DNA of 64,000 nt from the NCBI RefSeq assembly GCF_900115285.1, contig NZ_FOYW01000001.1:1523616-1587615 (forward strand), in the 5' to 3' direction. The first letter of the stretch is position 1. The number at the start of each line of letters is the position of its first letter. Source of the DNA: Marinobacter daqiaonensis. GTDB taxonomy: Bacteria > Pseudomonadota > Gammaproteobacteria > Pseudomonadales > Oleiphilaceae. The notes beneath the pieces are model-generated. The model saw only the letters and a program-made list of their open reading frames with translations. It was not told the origin of the DNA and searched no databases. Both the position numbers and the translations under genes were made by a program. Below are positions 8,373-17,553 of this stretch, one piece after another.

Positions 8373-9086
8373 ATGTCCGATTTCATGGTTCGGCTGTTCC
8401 GCTACAACCCGGAACAGGACGACGTACCCTACAGCCAGGACGTCCAGGTAGACGCTGACTTCCGCAACCGGATGGTACTGGACGTACTGGAACATCTGAA
8501 AACCCGCGACCCCACTCTCAGCTTTCGACGGTCCTGCCGGGAAGGAGTGTGCGGTTCGGATGGAATGAACATCAACGGTCGCAATGGGCTGGGGTGCATC
8601 ACGACAGTAGAGGAAATGCTGGGTAAGAACGATGTGCTGGAAATACGGCCACTTCCCGGCATGCCGGTAATCCGTGACCTGGTGGTGGACCAGACCCTGT
8701 TCTTCGAGCAGTACAAGCGGATCCAGCCCTGGCTGATCAATGACAGTCCGAGACCAGCAATCGAACGCCTGCAGAGCCCGGAAGACAGGGAAAAACTGGA
8801 CGGGCTCTATGAGTGCATCCTGTGCGCCTGCTGCACGTCCGCCTGCCCATCCTGGTGGTGGAATCCGGAAAAATACGTGGGACCTTCGGGGCTGCTGCAG
8901 GCCTACCGCTTCCTGCTGGATTCAAGAGATACCGCGACACAGGAACGACTGCAAAGTCTGGAGGATCCCTTCAGCGTTTTTCGCTGCCGCGGCATAGGCA
9001 ACTGCACGGCTTACTGCCCCAAGGGCCTGAATCCCATGAGAGCCATCGGCCGCATCAAGGCCATGCTGTTCCGGGCCGAAGTCTGA
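8373..9086 (+). CDS. Orphan SdhB-like iron-sulfur subunit (succinate dehydrogenase/fumarate reductase family)
   Basis: A 237-residue protein colinear with SdhB. The [2Fe-2S] loop is SCREGVCGSDG...GLGC (Cys55, Cys60, Asp63, Cys75; Asp63 is also normal in E. coli). The ferredoxin half has CILCACCTSACPS (from Cys148) and CRGIGNCTAYCPKGLNP (Cys205, 211, 215). AGGAGG lies before the ATG. No flavoprotein or membrane-anchor gene is nearby, so it is not part of a normal sdhCDAB operon. The His that follows the first Cys of the last motif (His207 in E. coli, at the ubiquinone site) is Arg206 here. It could replace SdhB in a modified complex or serve another oxidoreductase. Confidence 0.8.
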   Translation: MSDFMVRLFRYNPEQDDVPYSQDVQVDADFRNRMVLDVLEHLKTRDPTLSFRRSCREGVCGSDGMNINGRNGLGCITTVEEMLGKNDVLEIRPLPGMPVIRDLVVDQTLFFEQYKRIQPWLINDSPRPAIERLQSPEDREKLDGLYECILCACCTSACPSWWWNPEKYVGPSGLLQAYRFLLDSRDTATQERLQSLEDPFSVFRCRGIGNCTAYCPKGLNPMRAIGRIKAMLFRAEV

Positions 9087-9212
9087 TGGCCGCCGCTGCG
9101 ACTAATTGACCGGGCAGCTCGGGGTGGCCGGACGCCACCGTGCCTCCCCCGGGAACCCATAGGCCCGGCAACCGGTGGCAGTCCCCATGAAAAGAGCCTG
9201 CCACCACTCTCC

Positions 9213-9527
9213 TTACTTCCAGTAATTGTTGGCCGCAGCCACTGTCTGGAAATGAATCGCGACAACCTCTGAGGCATGAATCAGCGCCTCGCCATCCTGA
9301 GAGTATTCCGCGCGTTCGCGGAACAACACATCCTTGTCAGGCTGGGTACTTTTCACGCCCATCCGTGAGAGTTTGAGGGCAAGCTCGAATCCTTCCTTGG
9401 GAGTTTCCGTCTGAAGACTGGGAAGCCAGCTCTCGGATTTTTGACCTTCTTCGGCCTGCGCAGCAAGAGGCAGTCCGATGAGGGTAACAGCCAGAATCAC
9501 CAGTATCCTGCTCGTTATGGAACTCAT
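9213..9527 (-). CDS. Small secreted protein, unknown function
   Basis: A 104-residue protein with a clear Sec signal peptide (residues 1-25, ending LPLAAQA) and a probable cleavage before EEGQKS. The mature part is about 79 residues, polar and mostly helical, ending VVAIHFQTVAAANNYWK, with no Cys and no motif I recognise. AAGGAGG sits just upstream of the ATG, so it is almost certainly translated and exported to the periplasm. It stands alone between the convergent SdhB-like gene and the ubiUV transcript. Confidence 0.6.
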   Translation of the reverse strand: MSSITSRILVILAVTLIGLPLAAQAEEGQKSESWLPSLQTETPKEGFELALKLSRMGVKSTQPDKDVLFRERAEYSQDGEALIHASEVVAIHFQTVAAANNYWK

Positions 9528-9584
9528 TTTCTCCTCCTTTTCCCATCAGGTATTGTCTTCCGGACCTCGTTTATCGGATTCGGA

Positions 9585-9617
9585 AAAATTCGATAAACCT
9601 CCAACCGGAGGTTTATC
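9585..9617 (-). terminator. Rho-independent terminator
   Basis: On the minus strand, GATAAACCTCC, a 4-base loop, and the perfect 11-bp partner are followed by GAATTTTT. It lies 110 bases beyond ubiV and before the secreted-protein gene, so it ends the ubiU-ubiV message. A second hairpin (GCCCGGC, A5, GCCGGGC; 9678-9696) lies between it and the ubiV stop and may assist. Confidence 0.75.
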
Positions 9618-9729
9618 CATTTAGGACCATTAATCCATTATTTTCAATGAATCTTTAGAAGGAAAGTGTGGTCAGCAGCCCGGCAAAAAGCCGGGCCAGG
9701 TCTCTGTAGATAGTGATTTCGGAACCTGA

Positions 9730-10623
9730 TCAGGACTGAACCAGTGCCATGCCCGGCTCGCCGTACCAATAACCGTTGCAGGGGGGAGCTTCCACCAGAT
9801 GGAGAGGGTCAGTAGCGGGTATCTCGCCCCGGCGAACCTGGTCGAAGCGGTCAACCACGTCGTCCATGCCCTGGTGTTCCGGGCTCAGCCGGACGGTGGA
9901 GACGCCCATCCGCTCCATATCCGGCATTTCCCGCATCAGGTCATAGCGGGAGCCCGAGAGGGTTGAAATGCCGTTCAGCCGGAACAATTCCTGGGATTCC
10001 CTGGAACGCACCTCCATGCCATCGGGGTGCTGGAGGCAACGAAACTCGCAGTTGTCTTTCGGCAAATTGTAATGGCGGGCGGTAAAGCATCGGGATGACC
10101 ACGCCAGAGGCAGAAAACCCCAGCCAAACACTTCCGCCGGCAGATCGAGACCCTCTTCATTCAGGCCCCTGATGAGCTGCTCCAGGGTTTCCCTGCCCAG
10201 CTCCACGGGCAGATTCCAGCCCTTCAGCCCCTGCTTCGCCAGTACCTTTAATGTGGCGACGTTGTAGACATTCATTGAGGGGCCCGTGACGAAGGGAATC
10301 TCGTTACGGATGGCAACCTGCAGGGCGCTCTGGTCGTTGGCTTCCACCATGAACTCGTGCTGGTCACAGATCCGGCGCAGGCGTCGCAGATCTGCTTCTG
10401 ACTCGATCAGGGTCTGGGTTGAGAGCACCACGTCCTTGCCACAGGCACTGAGATCGCGGGCCAGGCTGAACCAGTCGTCGGGTTTGAGCTCCCGGCGTCG
10501 GGAACACACGGCTTCGCCCAGGTAAATGGTATCCACCGGCCAGTCGGCGGCATTGCCATAGAAGTCAAAGACGGTTTGCTTGGACCAGAACCAAAGGATC
10601 GGTCCCAGGGACAGTTTCATCAT
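9730..10623 (-). CDS. ubiV: UbiV, subunit of the oxygen-independent ubiquinone hydroxylase
   Basis: A 297-residue U32 'peptidase' family member. With UbiU it forms a [4Fe-4S] heterodimer that adds hydroxyl groups to the ubiquinone ring without O2. The cluster Cys fit UbiV: one in GEAVCSRRRE (40, or 39 from the second Met) and three near SSRCFTARHYNLPKDNCEFRC. The gene lies 13 bases downstream of ubiU, in the same order as in other proteobacteria. The start is a doubled ATG (10618-10623); either could serve. UbiT (SCP2 lipid-binding partner) is not adjacent. The Anr site upstream of ubiU implies anaerobic expression. Confidence 0.9.
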   Translation of the reverse strand: MMKLSLGPILWFWSKQTVFDFYGNAADWPVDTIYLGEAVCSRRRELKPDDWFSLARDLSACGKDVVLSTQTLIESEADLRRLRRICDQHEFMVEANDQSALQVAIRNEIPFVTGPSMNVYNVATLKVLAKQGLKGWNLPVELGRETLEQLIRGLNEEGLDLPAEVFGWGFLPLAWSSRCFTARHYNLPKDNCEFRCLQHPDGMEVRSRESQELFRLNGISTLSGSRYDLMREMPDMERMGVSTVRLSPEHQGMDDVVDRFDQVRRGEIPATDPLHLVEAPPCNGYWYGEPGMALVQS

Positions 10624-10636
10624 ACTTTGTTGACCC

Positions 10637-11632
10637 TTATTTCCACTTGCGGTGATAGGCGCCCAGGGTGGTTAGCCCTCCTTCGGAGAGGCCGGAAAGC
10701 GTTGACTGCCAGGCGGGGTCCACCGAGAACCCGGAAGAACAATCCACCCGGTCCAGCGCCTGGCGCCAGGTGCGGGCCACATCGGCGATATAGGCAGGAC
10801 TGCGCTGGCGGCCCTCGATCTTGACGGCGCTGATCCCCAGGGCCTTCAGCTCCGGCAGAAGGTCCAGGGTATTAAGGCTGACCGGCTCTTCAATGGCGTG
10901 ATACACATCCCCTTCCACTTCAAATCGCCCTTTGCACAAGGTCGGATAGCCGGCTGCCTCGCCCCGGCTGTAGCGGTCGATCAGCACACCATTGAGCCGG
11001 GATTCGAGGGCACCGTCGGCGGTCTCTTCCCAGCGGACGGCCTTGGCAGGCGAGCAGGCGCCCTTGCTGTTGGGAGACTCATCGGTGAGATAGGAGGACA
11101 GGTAGCACCGACCCTCGGCCATGATGCAGAGGCTGCCAAATGCAAAGACCTCAAGCTCTACCGGGCTGTGTTTCGCGACGCCCCGCACCTGATCCAGGGA
11201 CAGCACACGCGGCAGAACGGCGCGGCGGATGTCGAAGTTGTCCTTGTAGAACTGCAGGGCCTCGTAGCTCGTGGCCGATCCCTGCACAGAAAGATGGCGG
11301 GGAATATCGGAATGGCGGTTGGCGGCGTATTCCAGCAATCCCATATCCGCCAGGATGATCGCATCCACGCCCAGAGCGGCGGCCCGGTCCACGGCGGCTG
11401 TCCATTGTTGCCAGCCCTGGGGCTGGGGATAGGTGTTTATGGCGCAGAAAACACGAACGCCATGCCTGTGGGCATATTCGATACCCTCGGCGGCCCGCTG
11501 ATCATTGAAGTTCAGGCCAGCAAACTGACGGGCGTTGGTGCTATCCCGGAACCCGAAATAGACCGCATCGGCACCGTTATCCACGGCTTTTTTCAGGGCC
11601 GGCAGGCTGCCCGCGGGACATACCAGTTCCAT
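10637..11632 (-). CDS. ubiU: UbiU, subunit of the oxygen-independent ubiquinone hydroxylase
   Basis: A 331-residue U32 family protein starting MELVCPAGSLPALKKAVDNG. The cluster ligands Cys169, Cys176, Cys193 and Cys233 fall almost exactly where E. coli UbiU has 169, 176, 193 and 232. GGAGG lies 6 bases before the ATG. It heads a two-gene operon with ubiV. An FNR/Anr-type site (11688-11701) sits 41.5 bases before the expected start of transcription, with TAGGCT as -10 box. The neighbours (nitrate chemoreceptor, hemN) share the low-oxygen theme. Confidence 0.92.
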   Translation of the reverse strand: MELVCPAGSLPALKKAVDNGADAVYFGFRDSTNARQFAGLNFNDQRAAEGIEYAHRHGVRVFCAINTYPQPQGWQQWTAAVDRAAALGVDAIILADMGLLEYAANRHSDIPRHLSVQGSATSYEALQFYKDNFDIRRAVLPRVLSLDQVRGVAKHSPVELEVFAFGSLCIMAEGRCYLSSYLTDESPNSKGACSPAKAVRWEETADGALESRLNGVLIDRYSRGEAAGYPTLCKGRFEVEGDVYHAIEEPVSLNTLDLLPELKALGISAVKIEGRQRSPAYIADVARTWRQALDRVDCSSGFSVDPAWQSTLSGLSEGGLTTLGAYHRKWK

Positions 11633-11687
11633 AGCTTTCCTCCGGAGATTGAGTCAGCCAGCCTATCGCTCTACTCGACTGCGTGCC

Positions 11688-11701
11688 TTGACCGTTATCA
11701 G
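11688..11701. promoter_or_regulatory. FNR/Anr-type site upstream of ubiU
   Basis: TTGACCGTTATCAG matches the FNR/Anr consensus TTGAT-N4-ATCAA at 8 of 10 positions. If centred at -41.5 for the minus strand, the -10 box falls on TAGGCT (11660-11665, minus strand), a fair match. In E. coli the ubiTUV genes are activated by FNR under anaerobiosis, so the placement makes sense. Confidence 0.55.
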
Positions 11702-11913
11702 CACCCTCGGCCCGCCGGAGCCAATACCCCTTTCGCAGTACTCATCAGTAATTCCCGCACTTCAGAAAAAACACCAACAAAACAATAGATTAACATGTAA
11801 AAACATATTGTTACAGGTTGCCACTTACCTCTTTTTTACCCCGTAATGTCAATGGTGGGGCCCGGTCGTCTTCGTCAGACTACAACCAACAACTTTCCCA
11901 GCGAGATCCACCC

Positions 11914-13917
11914 ATGCCTTTTATCAATCACCTTTCCATGCGAGGCAAACTTGCCGTTCTGTTGCTGCCGGCGTTGCTGATGCTGCTCTACTTTGCGGCT
12001 GCAAGCATCACGGACAGCTACCGGGATTTCAGGGACATCCGTTCGCTGCAGGAACTGGCCAGACTCGCGGCCGCAGGTGATCCGCTGATTGAATCCCTTC
12101 AACGGGAACGCGGCCGGACAGCGGTGTATCTGGCCAGTGGACGGGCAAATGACGCCCGCAACACGCTCACTGCACAACGTCAGCAAACTGACAGCCAGAT
12201 CGATCAGTACCGTAAGCGGGTATCGGCGCTTCTGAATAACACCTCCATGGACCAGGGTTTGCGAGCATCAGCCAGCGCCGTGGACCGGGCGCTGGGTGAA
12301 CTCCCGTCCCTGAGAAAGTCGATTGACGGCGGCCAGGTGGACTCGAAGCAGGCCATGGCCCGATACACCGGCACAGTCCGCGAATTACTGGACCGCATCA
12401 CCCTGATCGTCCGCCGGGCCAGCGAGCCGGAGCTGGTACGGCAGATAAATGCCTACTACGCCCTGGCTGAAGCAGCCGAAAGGGGCGGCCTGGAACGGGC
12501 CGCCGGCGCGGCCCTGATCCGTAGGGGTGAATTCAGTCTGCCAGGCCTCCAGCGGATCGCCGCACTCGCAGGCGCCCAGAAAGCAGATATGGATATCGCC
12601 CTCGCCATGCTCTCCAGAGAGAACCAGCAGCGCCAGTCCCTCGAGCGCCTGGTCAGCACGAGCTATTCTTTAAGCGGGCTCCGTGAAATCCTGTTCAGCA
12701 GCGAATCAGGCCTGAACTCCCTCAAAGCCACTGACTGGTTCGACCAGGCAACGGCCCGCCTCGGCGACCTGAATCAGACGCGGACGACCCTGTTGAGCGG
12801 CGTGCTTGCACTTACTGAAACCCTGGCCGCTGATGAGCAACGGGGGCTCATCGTGACCGCCACCGTGGCGGCATTGGCAGTGGTCCTGGTTATTGTTCTC
12901 GCCCTGATCATCATGAGTTCCATCAACCGTCAGGTCTCCGGGTTGCTGACCACCGTCCAGGAGGCCATGGACAACAAGGACCTCAGCCGCCAGATTCCGG
13001 TGACCTCCAATGACGAACTCGGCCGCATCGGCCTTGCCATCAACCAGCTCTTTGACCGCTTCGGCCAGGCGCTGCGGCAGATCGACCGGTCCAGTGTGCA
13101 GCTGGCCACGGCGACGGAAGAAACCAGCTCTACCGCGAACCAGAATGCGGCCCAGGTCCGGAGCCAGCAGCAACAGATCGAGCAGGTGGCGGCCGCTAGT
13201 GAGGAAATGTCCGCCACCTCGGAGGAGATTTCAGGCAATACACAGCAGGTGGCGGGCGCGGCCCGGAGCGCGACCGAAAAGAGCCGGTCCGGTGAACATG
13301 TGCTTCACTCCAGTGTGAGCCGGATTCGTGAACTGGCCACATCGGTTCAACAGGTGAACGATGTGATCACGGAGCTGGAGGAGAAAAGCGGCACCATCAG
13401 CGAAGTGGTGGATGTTATCCGCAAGGTCGCCGACCAGACCAACCTGCTTGCACTGAATGCCGCGATCGAGGCCGCGAGGGCCGGCGAACACGGGCGGGGC
13501 TTCGCGGTGGTTGCTGACGAGGTTCGCTCCCTGGCCCGGCAGACCCATGATTCCACAACGGAAATCGAATCCATCGTCAACGGCTTCCGGGAGATTACCG
13601 GCCAGGCCAGCCGCTCCATTATCACCAGCCACAAGCTGGCCCGGGAAACCAGTGATCAGACCTCGGAACTGGAGCAGACCTTTGCCGATATCCTCTCCGA
13701 TGTCGGGTCCATATCGGACATGGCCACCCAGATAGCGGCTGCCTCGGAACAACAGGTGGCAACTACCCGGGAACTGGCGGGCAATATGGAAAGCGTCAGC
13801 GAGGCGGCCATTCTTACCCTTACCGGCTCCCAGGAAATTACTCAGGTTACGACCGAACAGGCCCGCCTTGCCCGGGCACTGCAGGACCTGGCGAACGAAT
13901 TCCGGGTTGCTTCCTGA
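11914..13917 (+). CDS. Methyl-accepting chemotaxis protein with nitrate/nitrite-sensing (NIT) domain
   Basis: A 667-residue chemoreceptor. TM1 covers about residues 12-30, TM2 about 311-333. Between them is a helical periplasmic NIT domain marked by its P-box, [15 protein letters not shown] (62-76), as in NarX, NarQ and NasR. A HAMP domain follows (about 334-385), then the signalling domain with the conserved hairpin tip ([20 protein letters not shown], from about 510) and flanking methylation helices. I chose the ATG at 11914 because it puts the first TM segment at the right distance; in-frame codons upstream are not coding-like. It should steer motility toward nitrate or nitrite, fitting the nitrate transporters elsewhere in the window. 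Confidence 0.88.
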   Translation: MPFINHLSMRGKLAVLLLPALLMLLYFAAASITDSYRDFRDIRSLQELARLAAAGDPLIESLQRERGRTAVYLASGRANDARNTLTAQRQQTDSQIDQYRKRVSALLNNTSMDQGLRASASAVDRALGELPSLRKSIDGGQVDSKQAMARYTGTVRELLDRITLIVRRASEPELVRQINAYYALAEAAERGGLERAAGAALIRRGEFSLPGLQRIAALAGAQKADMDIALAMLSRENQQRQSLERLVSTSYSLSGLREILFSSESGLNSLKATDWFDQATARLGDLNQTRTTLLSGVLALTETLAADEQRGLIVTATVAALAVVLVIVLALIIMSSINRQVSGLLTTVQEAMDNKDLSRQIPVTSNDELGRIGLAINQLFDRFGQALRQIDRSSVQLATATEETSSTANQNAAQVRSQQQQIEQVAAASEEMSATSEEISGNTQQVAGAARSATEKSRSGEHVLHSSVSRIRELATSVQQVNDVITELEEKSGTISEVVDVIRKVADQTNLLALNAAIEAARAGEHGRGFAVVADEVRSLARQTHDSTTEIESIVNGFREITGQASRSIITSHKLARETSDQTSELEQTFADILSDVGSISDMATQIAAASEQQVATTRELAGNMESVSEAAILTLTGSQEITQVTTEQARLARALQDLANEFRVAS

Positions 13918-13992
13918 CCGGCGGTGTGTTCGGGTCTGTTGCCTTGGGAAGCTCGCAAAACCTGAAGAGGACTTTTGGACTGGGAGTCTGGC

Positions 13993-14307
13993 GGTGGGGT
14001 AAGGGGGAGCTTTCTCCGCCGCAATTCACGGCCCATCCATGGGCCGGCCTTGCTAAAGCGACATCCCTGTCGCAGCTACGAAAGCTCCCCCTCACCCCAC
14101 CCCCGACGAGCACTCTGCTGGCCGCAAGTAAAAAGCCATGCCTGGAAAGGGCGGGGTGTAAGGGACTTTAGCGATATCGCCCGAATCGGGGAGCGCGGGA
14201 TCCCTGGATGGTCTTTCAGAGCAAGGCCATGGATGGCCTGGTAGCAAGGCCGGCCCAGGGATGGGCCGTGAATTGCGGCGGCGAAAGACCACCCAGGGGT
14301 CCCGTGC
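13993..14307. repeat. Pair of large hairpins in inverted orientation (CATCC-type intergenic elements)
   Basis: This fills the 460-bp gap between the MCP gene and hemN; no gene is seen in it. Left element: 22-bp arms at 13993-14014 and 14080-14101 (21/22 complementary) enclosing GGCCCATCCATGGGCC (14030-14045) and GCGACATCCCTGTCGC (14058-14073). Right element: 25-bp arms at 14193-14217 and 14283-14307, enclosing the same kind of hairpins in reverse. The loops complement each other: 14016-14054 and 14243-14281 pair over 38 of 39 positions. The block can fold as two hairpins or as one long duplex. Related elements recur at 41.8, 54.7, 55.0 and 59.0 kb. Confidence 0.85.
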
Positions 14308-14379
14308 CGCCCCCTGAGTGACAGGCTAGCGAGTTCAGGACCAAGGCCTGGTCTTTTTAAAAGTGGATCGTCGGATGAA

Positions 14380-15792
14380 TCAGATAATGCGTGAAAATCG
14401 CTGGGAAGCCCCTTCCTTGCGGTACAGATCGAAAATCTGACAGATCGCCCGAATCAGCAACCGGCCAGCAGGTTGGACCTGAAGAACCTGCCCGTCATCC
14501 GCAATCAACTCGTCCTGTATCATGGGCCGCAACCGGCGCAGCTCGTCGGCGAAATAGCCATCAAACTCGCCACCCCACGCCATCTGGAATTGCTTCCGGT
14601 CAAGCCGGAACTGGCAGATCAGCTGGCCGATGACCCAGCGGCGAACCTGGTCATCACGGGTCAGCTCCACACCTCGAACGGTGGCCAGCTGGCCGGCGTC
14701 GATAGCCTGCTCCCAGGCCGGCAGGTCGTGATTGTTCTGGAAGTAGGCGTCGTCGGTCTGACCGATGGCGGATACGCCAAGAGAAACCAGGTCACAGTCC
14801 GAATGAGTGGTGTAGCCCTGGAAGTTCCGGTGAAGGCGTCCTTCCCTCTGGGCAATCGCCAGGGAGTCATCCGGCTTGGCGAAATGATCCATGCCGATGT
14901 ATTCGTAGCCGGCCTCAAGCAGGCGGTTAATCGTATTGTGGAGAATCGTCAGCTTCTGCTGCGGCGACGGCAGGGTATCACCCTGGATACGGGTCTGGGG
15001 ATAGAACCGGTCCGGCAGGTGCGCGTAGCTGAACACGGACAGCCTGTCCGGCGACATTTCGATCACCGAGTCCAGGGTTTCCGCAAAGCTCTCGGGAGTC
15101 TGGTACGGCAGGCCGTAGATCAGGTCCAGATTAATGGAGCGAAAGCCGATCCGGCGAGCTTCGTTGAGTACGCTCTCCGTCATTTCCCGGGGCTGAATCC
15201 GATTGACTGCTTTCTGCACCTGCGGGTTCACATCCTGCACACCCAGGCTGATGCGGTTGAAACCCAGCTGCCAGAGGGTGGGCAGGGTGTCCTGATCCAC
15301 CTCCCTCGGGTCAATCTCAACACTGTAATCCCGCTCGTCGCCGGCCTGCAGATTAAACAGTTCACCGTAACCTGCCATCAGGTATTCCATCACATCCTTC
15401 GGCAGGAAGGTGGGAGTTCCGCCGCCCCAATGCAGTTGCTGAACCGGACGGTGGGCACCGAACAGCTCCGACTGCATCGCCGCTTCCCTGAGAACCCTCT
15501 CAACATAGGGCATGGCCTTGTCACGCTTCTTGGTGATGACCTTGTTGCAGGCGCAGTAGTAGCAGAGGTGGGCGCAGAATGGCAGGTGGGTGTACAGGGA
15601 CACAGGGCCACCGGCGACCCTGCTACGCTCCGCTGCCTTTATCATGTCCCCGGGCCCGAAGTCCGCGGTGAATTCCACGGCCGTAGGGTAGGAGGTATAC
15701 CGCGGTCCGCTCAGGTCATAACGCCGAATTAGGGTTTCGTCCCAGATAAAGGCGGGGAGTGTGGTATCGGCAACAGCCAGGGGAGAAGACAT
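14380..15792 (-). CDS. hemN: HemN, oxygen-independent coproporphyrinogen III oxidase (dehydrogenase)
   Basis: A 470-residue radical-SAM enzyme that decarboxylates coproporphyrinogen III to protoporphyrinogen IX without O2. The motif YTHLPFCAHLCYYCACNK carries the CxxxCxxC cluster Cys plus the extra Cys of HemN. The Gly-rich SAM motif (WGGGTPTFL) follows, and PRYTSYPTA marks the N terminus. Length is the family norm (about 457-470). I start at 15792 since longer in-frame options run into the promoter. An FNR/Anr-type site and a -10 box upstream imply induction at low oxygen. It is divergent from the photolyase gene. Confidence 0.93.
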   Translation of the reverse strand: MSSPLAVADTTLPAFIWDETLIRRYDLSGPRYTSYPTAVEFTADFGPGDMIKAAERSRVAGGPVSLYTHLPFCAHLCYYCACNKVITKKRDKAMPYVERVLREAAMQSELFGAHRPVQQLHWGGGTPTFLPKDVMEYLMAGYGELFNLQAGDERDYSVEIDPREVDQDTLPTLWQLGFNRISLGVQDVNPQVQKAVNRIQPREMTESVLNEARRIGFRSINLDLIYGLPYQTPESFAETLDSVIEMSPDRLSVFSYAHLPDRFYPQTRIQGDTLPSPQQKLTILHNTINRLLEAGYEYIGMDHFAKPDDSLAIAQREGRLHRNFQGYTTHSDCDLVSLGVSAIGQTDDAYFQNNHDLPAWEQAIDAGQLATVRGVELTRDDQVRRWVIGQLICQFRLDRKQFQMAWGGEFDGYFADELRRLRPMIQDELIADDGQVLQVQPAGRLLIRAICQIFDLYRKEGASQRFSRII

Positions 15793-15824
15793 AGCAGGTA
15801 CTCGGTTCAGGCAGATTCGCGCGC

Positions 15825-15866
15825 AGTGTAATACAGTCAGGGGCGCCGGCTTTTGATTCTGATCAG
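15825..15866 (-). promoter_or_regulatory. FNR/Anr-type site with -10 box, hemN promoter
   Basis: TTGATTCTGATCAG (15853-15866) matches TTGAT-N4-ATCAA at 9 of 10 positions. Read on the minus strand, a class II promoter centred at -41.5 puts the -10 box at 15825-15830, which reads TACACT. Transcription would start near 15818, 26 bases before the hemN ATG. hemN is a known Anr/FNR target in Pseudomonas. Confidence 0.75.
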
Positions 15867-15952
15867 CCTCATTGTATCCGATGCCCCCGTGAACCACCCT
15901 TGCGCCGATGGCGTACCTCCCCTATCACCTTTGAGATACCCGGAACGACACC

Positions 15953-17485
15953 ATGGCCAACCTGATTCTGATTCTTGGGGACCAACTCTCCCACCACATA
16001 AGTGCCCTGGAAGGTGCCAATCCGGACGAAGACAGAATCGTCATGGCCGAAGTTCATGACGAAGCGAGCTATACCAACCACCACCAGAAGAAGCTGGTGC
16101 TGATTTTCAGCGCCATGCGACATTTTGCCCGGGAGCTGGAGAAGGCCGGCTGGCAGGTCTGCTACCACCACTATAACCGGGACAGCAGGTGCACCAGCCT
16201 GGAACAGGCCGTGGCTGAGCAGGTGCGGGAATTCCGGCCAGACAGACTGATCACCACCGAGTGTGGTGAATGGCGACTGGACTCGCAGATACGCCAGTGG
16301 CACAAGGGCCTCGACATTCCCGTGGAGATTCGTCCGGACAGCCGCTTTTTTGCCAGCAAAAAAGAGTTTGCCGACTGGGCGAAAGATCGCAAGCAGCTAC
16401 GCATGGAGTTCTTTTACCGGGAAATGCGTCGCAAGACCGGACTTCTCATGACGGCCGATGATGAGCCCGAGGGCGGTCAATGGAACTTTGATGCCGACAA
16501 CCGCCGCAAGTGGACCGGCAAGCCCCCGGCACCAGCGCCCTTTCGGGTGGAGCCGGACGAGGTCACGCGGGAAGTCATCAAGCTGGTGAATGAAGAGTTC
16601 GGCGAGCACTTCGGCACCACCGACGATTTCCACTTTGCGGTCACCGCCGATGACGCCCGGGCAGCCCTGGAGCATTTTATTGAATTCGCCCTGCCCTGTT
16701 TCGGTGACTACCAGGACGCCATGTCAGACACCGAGGACTGGCTGTTCCACTCTATTCTTTCCCCTTACCTCAACTGTGGTTTACTGGAACCGTCGGACGT
16801 CTGCGAGGCGGTCGCCCGTGCCTGGTATACGAACCAGGCACCAATCAACGCCGTGGAAGGCTATATTCGCCAGATACTCGGGTGGCGGGAGTTCGTGCGG
16901 GGCATTTACTGGCTGAAAATGCCGGATTACGCCCGGGAGAATCGTCTGGGCAATGAGCGCTCACTGCCGGAATTCTACTGGAGTGGAGACACCGGGATGC
17001 GTTGCATGCAGCGCACCATCGGCAGCACCCGGCGCAACGGGCACGCCCACCATATCCAGAGGCTGATGGTCACTGGCAACTTTGCCCTGCTGGCAGGCGT
17101 CCGCCCTGAAGAGATTTGCGACTGGTATCTGGCGGTTTACGTCGACGCCTACGACTGGGTGGAGTTGCCGAACACCCTGGGCATGGTGATGCACGCCGAT
17201 GGTGGTTACCTGGGCTCGAAACCCTATGCCGCCAGTGGCAAGTACATCCACCGAATGTCCGACTATTGTGGCCAGTGCCGGTACAACGTCAACCGCACCA
17301 CCGAGGAGGATGCCTGCCCCTTCAACTCCCTGTACTGGCACTTTATTGACCGTCACCGGGATGATTTCGCACGCAACCCCCGAATGGCTCTGATCTATCG
17401 AAACTGGGAGCGGCAGGACAATAGCCGCAGGAAGGCCACCCTTGAGCGGGCATCCCGGGTTCTGGAAAATATTGAGAAACTTTAG
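15953..17485 (+). CDS. Iron-sulfur photolyase/cryptochrome (FeS-BCP, PhrB-like (6-4) photolyase)
   Basis: A 510-residue protein of the prokaryotic FeS-BCP/CryPro group, which repairs UV (6-4) photoproducts using FAD and a [4Fe-4S] cluster. It begins ANLILILGDQLSHHISALEG, the typical Rossmann start of this group. Candidate cluster Cys are one in GMRCMQR, two in DYCGQCRYN and one in DACPFNSLYW, matching PhrB spacing. The His-rich active-site segment (RRNGHAHHIQRLMVTGNFALL) replaces the usual CPD-photolyase sequence. It is divergent from hemN; the 160-bp gap holds the hemN Anr site. Confidence 0.88.
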   Translation: MANLILILGDQLSHHISALEGANPDEDRIVMAEVHDEASYTNHHQKKLVLIFSAMRHFARELEKAGWQVCYHHYNRDSRCTSLEQAVAEQVREFRPDRLITTECGEWRLDSQIRQWHKGLDIPVEIRPDSRFFASKKEFADWAKDRKQLRMEFFYREMRRKTGLLMTADDEPEGGQWNFDADNRRKWTGKPPAPAPFRVEPDEVTREVIKLVNEEFGEHFGTTDDFHFAVTADDARAALEHFIEFALPCFGDYQDAMSDTEDWLFHSILSPYLNCGLLEPSDVCEAVARAWYTNQAPINAVEGYIRQILGWREFVRGIYWLKMPDYARENRLGNERSLPEFYWSGDTGMRCMQRTIGSTRRNGHAHHIQRLMVTGNFALLAGVRPEEICDWYLAVYVDAYDWVELPNTLGMVMHADGGYLGSKPYAASGKYIHRMSDYCGQCRYNVNRTTEEDACPFNSLYWHFIDRHRDDFARNPRMALIYRNWERQDNSRRKATLERASRVLENIEKL

Positions 17486-17553
17486 GGCCTCGCGAACAGC
17501 TCGCATTCGCGGAACGATCTTACAATGAATCATCGACATCGCCAGAGGGGACA

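Noticed and set aside
8530..9000. Possible missing Cys at position 63 of the SdhB-like [2Fe-2S] loop
   Set aside because: Asp at this position is also found in E. coli SdhB, so it is not a defect.
14473..15732. A 419-codon plus-strand open frame opposite hemN
   Set aside because: HemN on the minus strand has all its radical-SAM motifs and an Anr promoter; the opposite frame has no recognisable domain or start signal.
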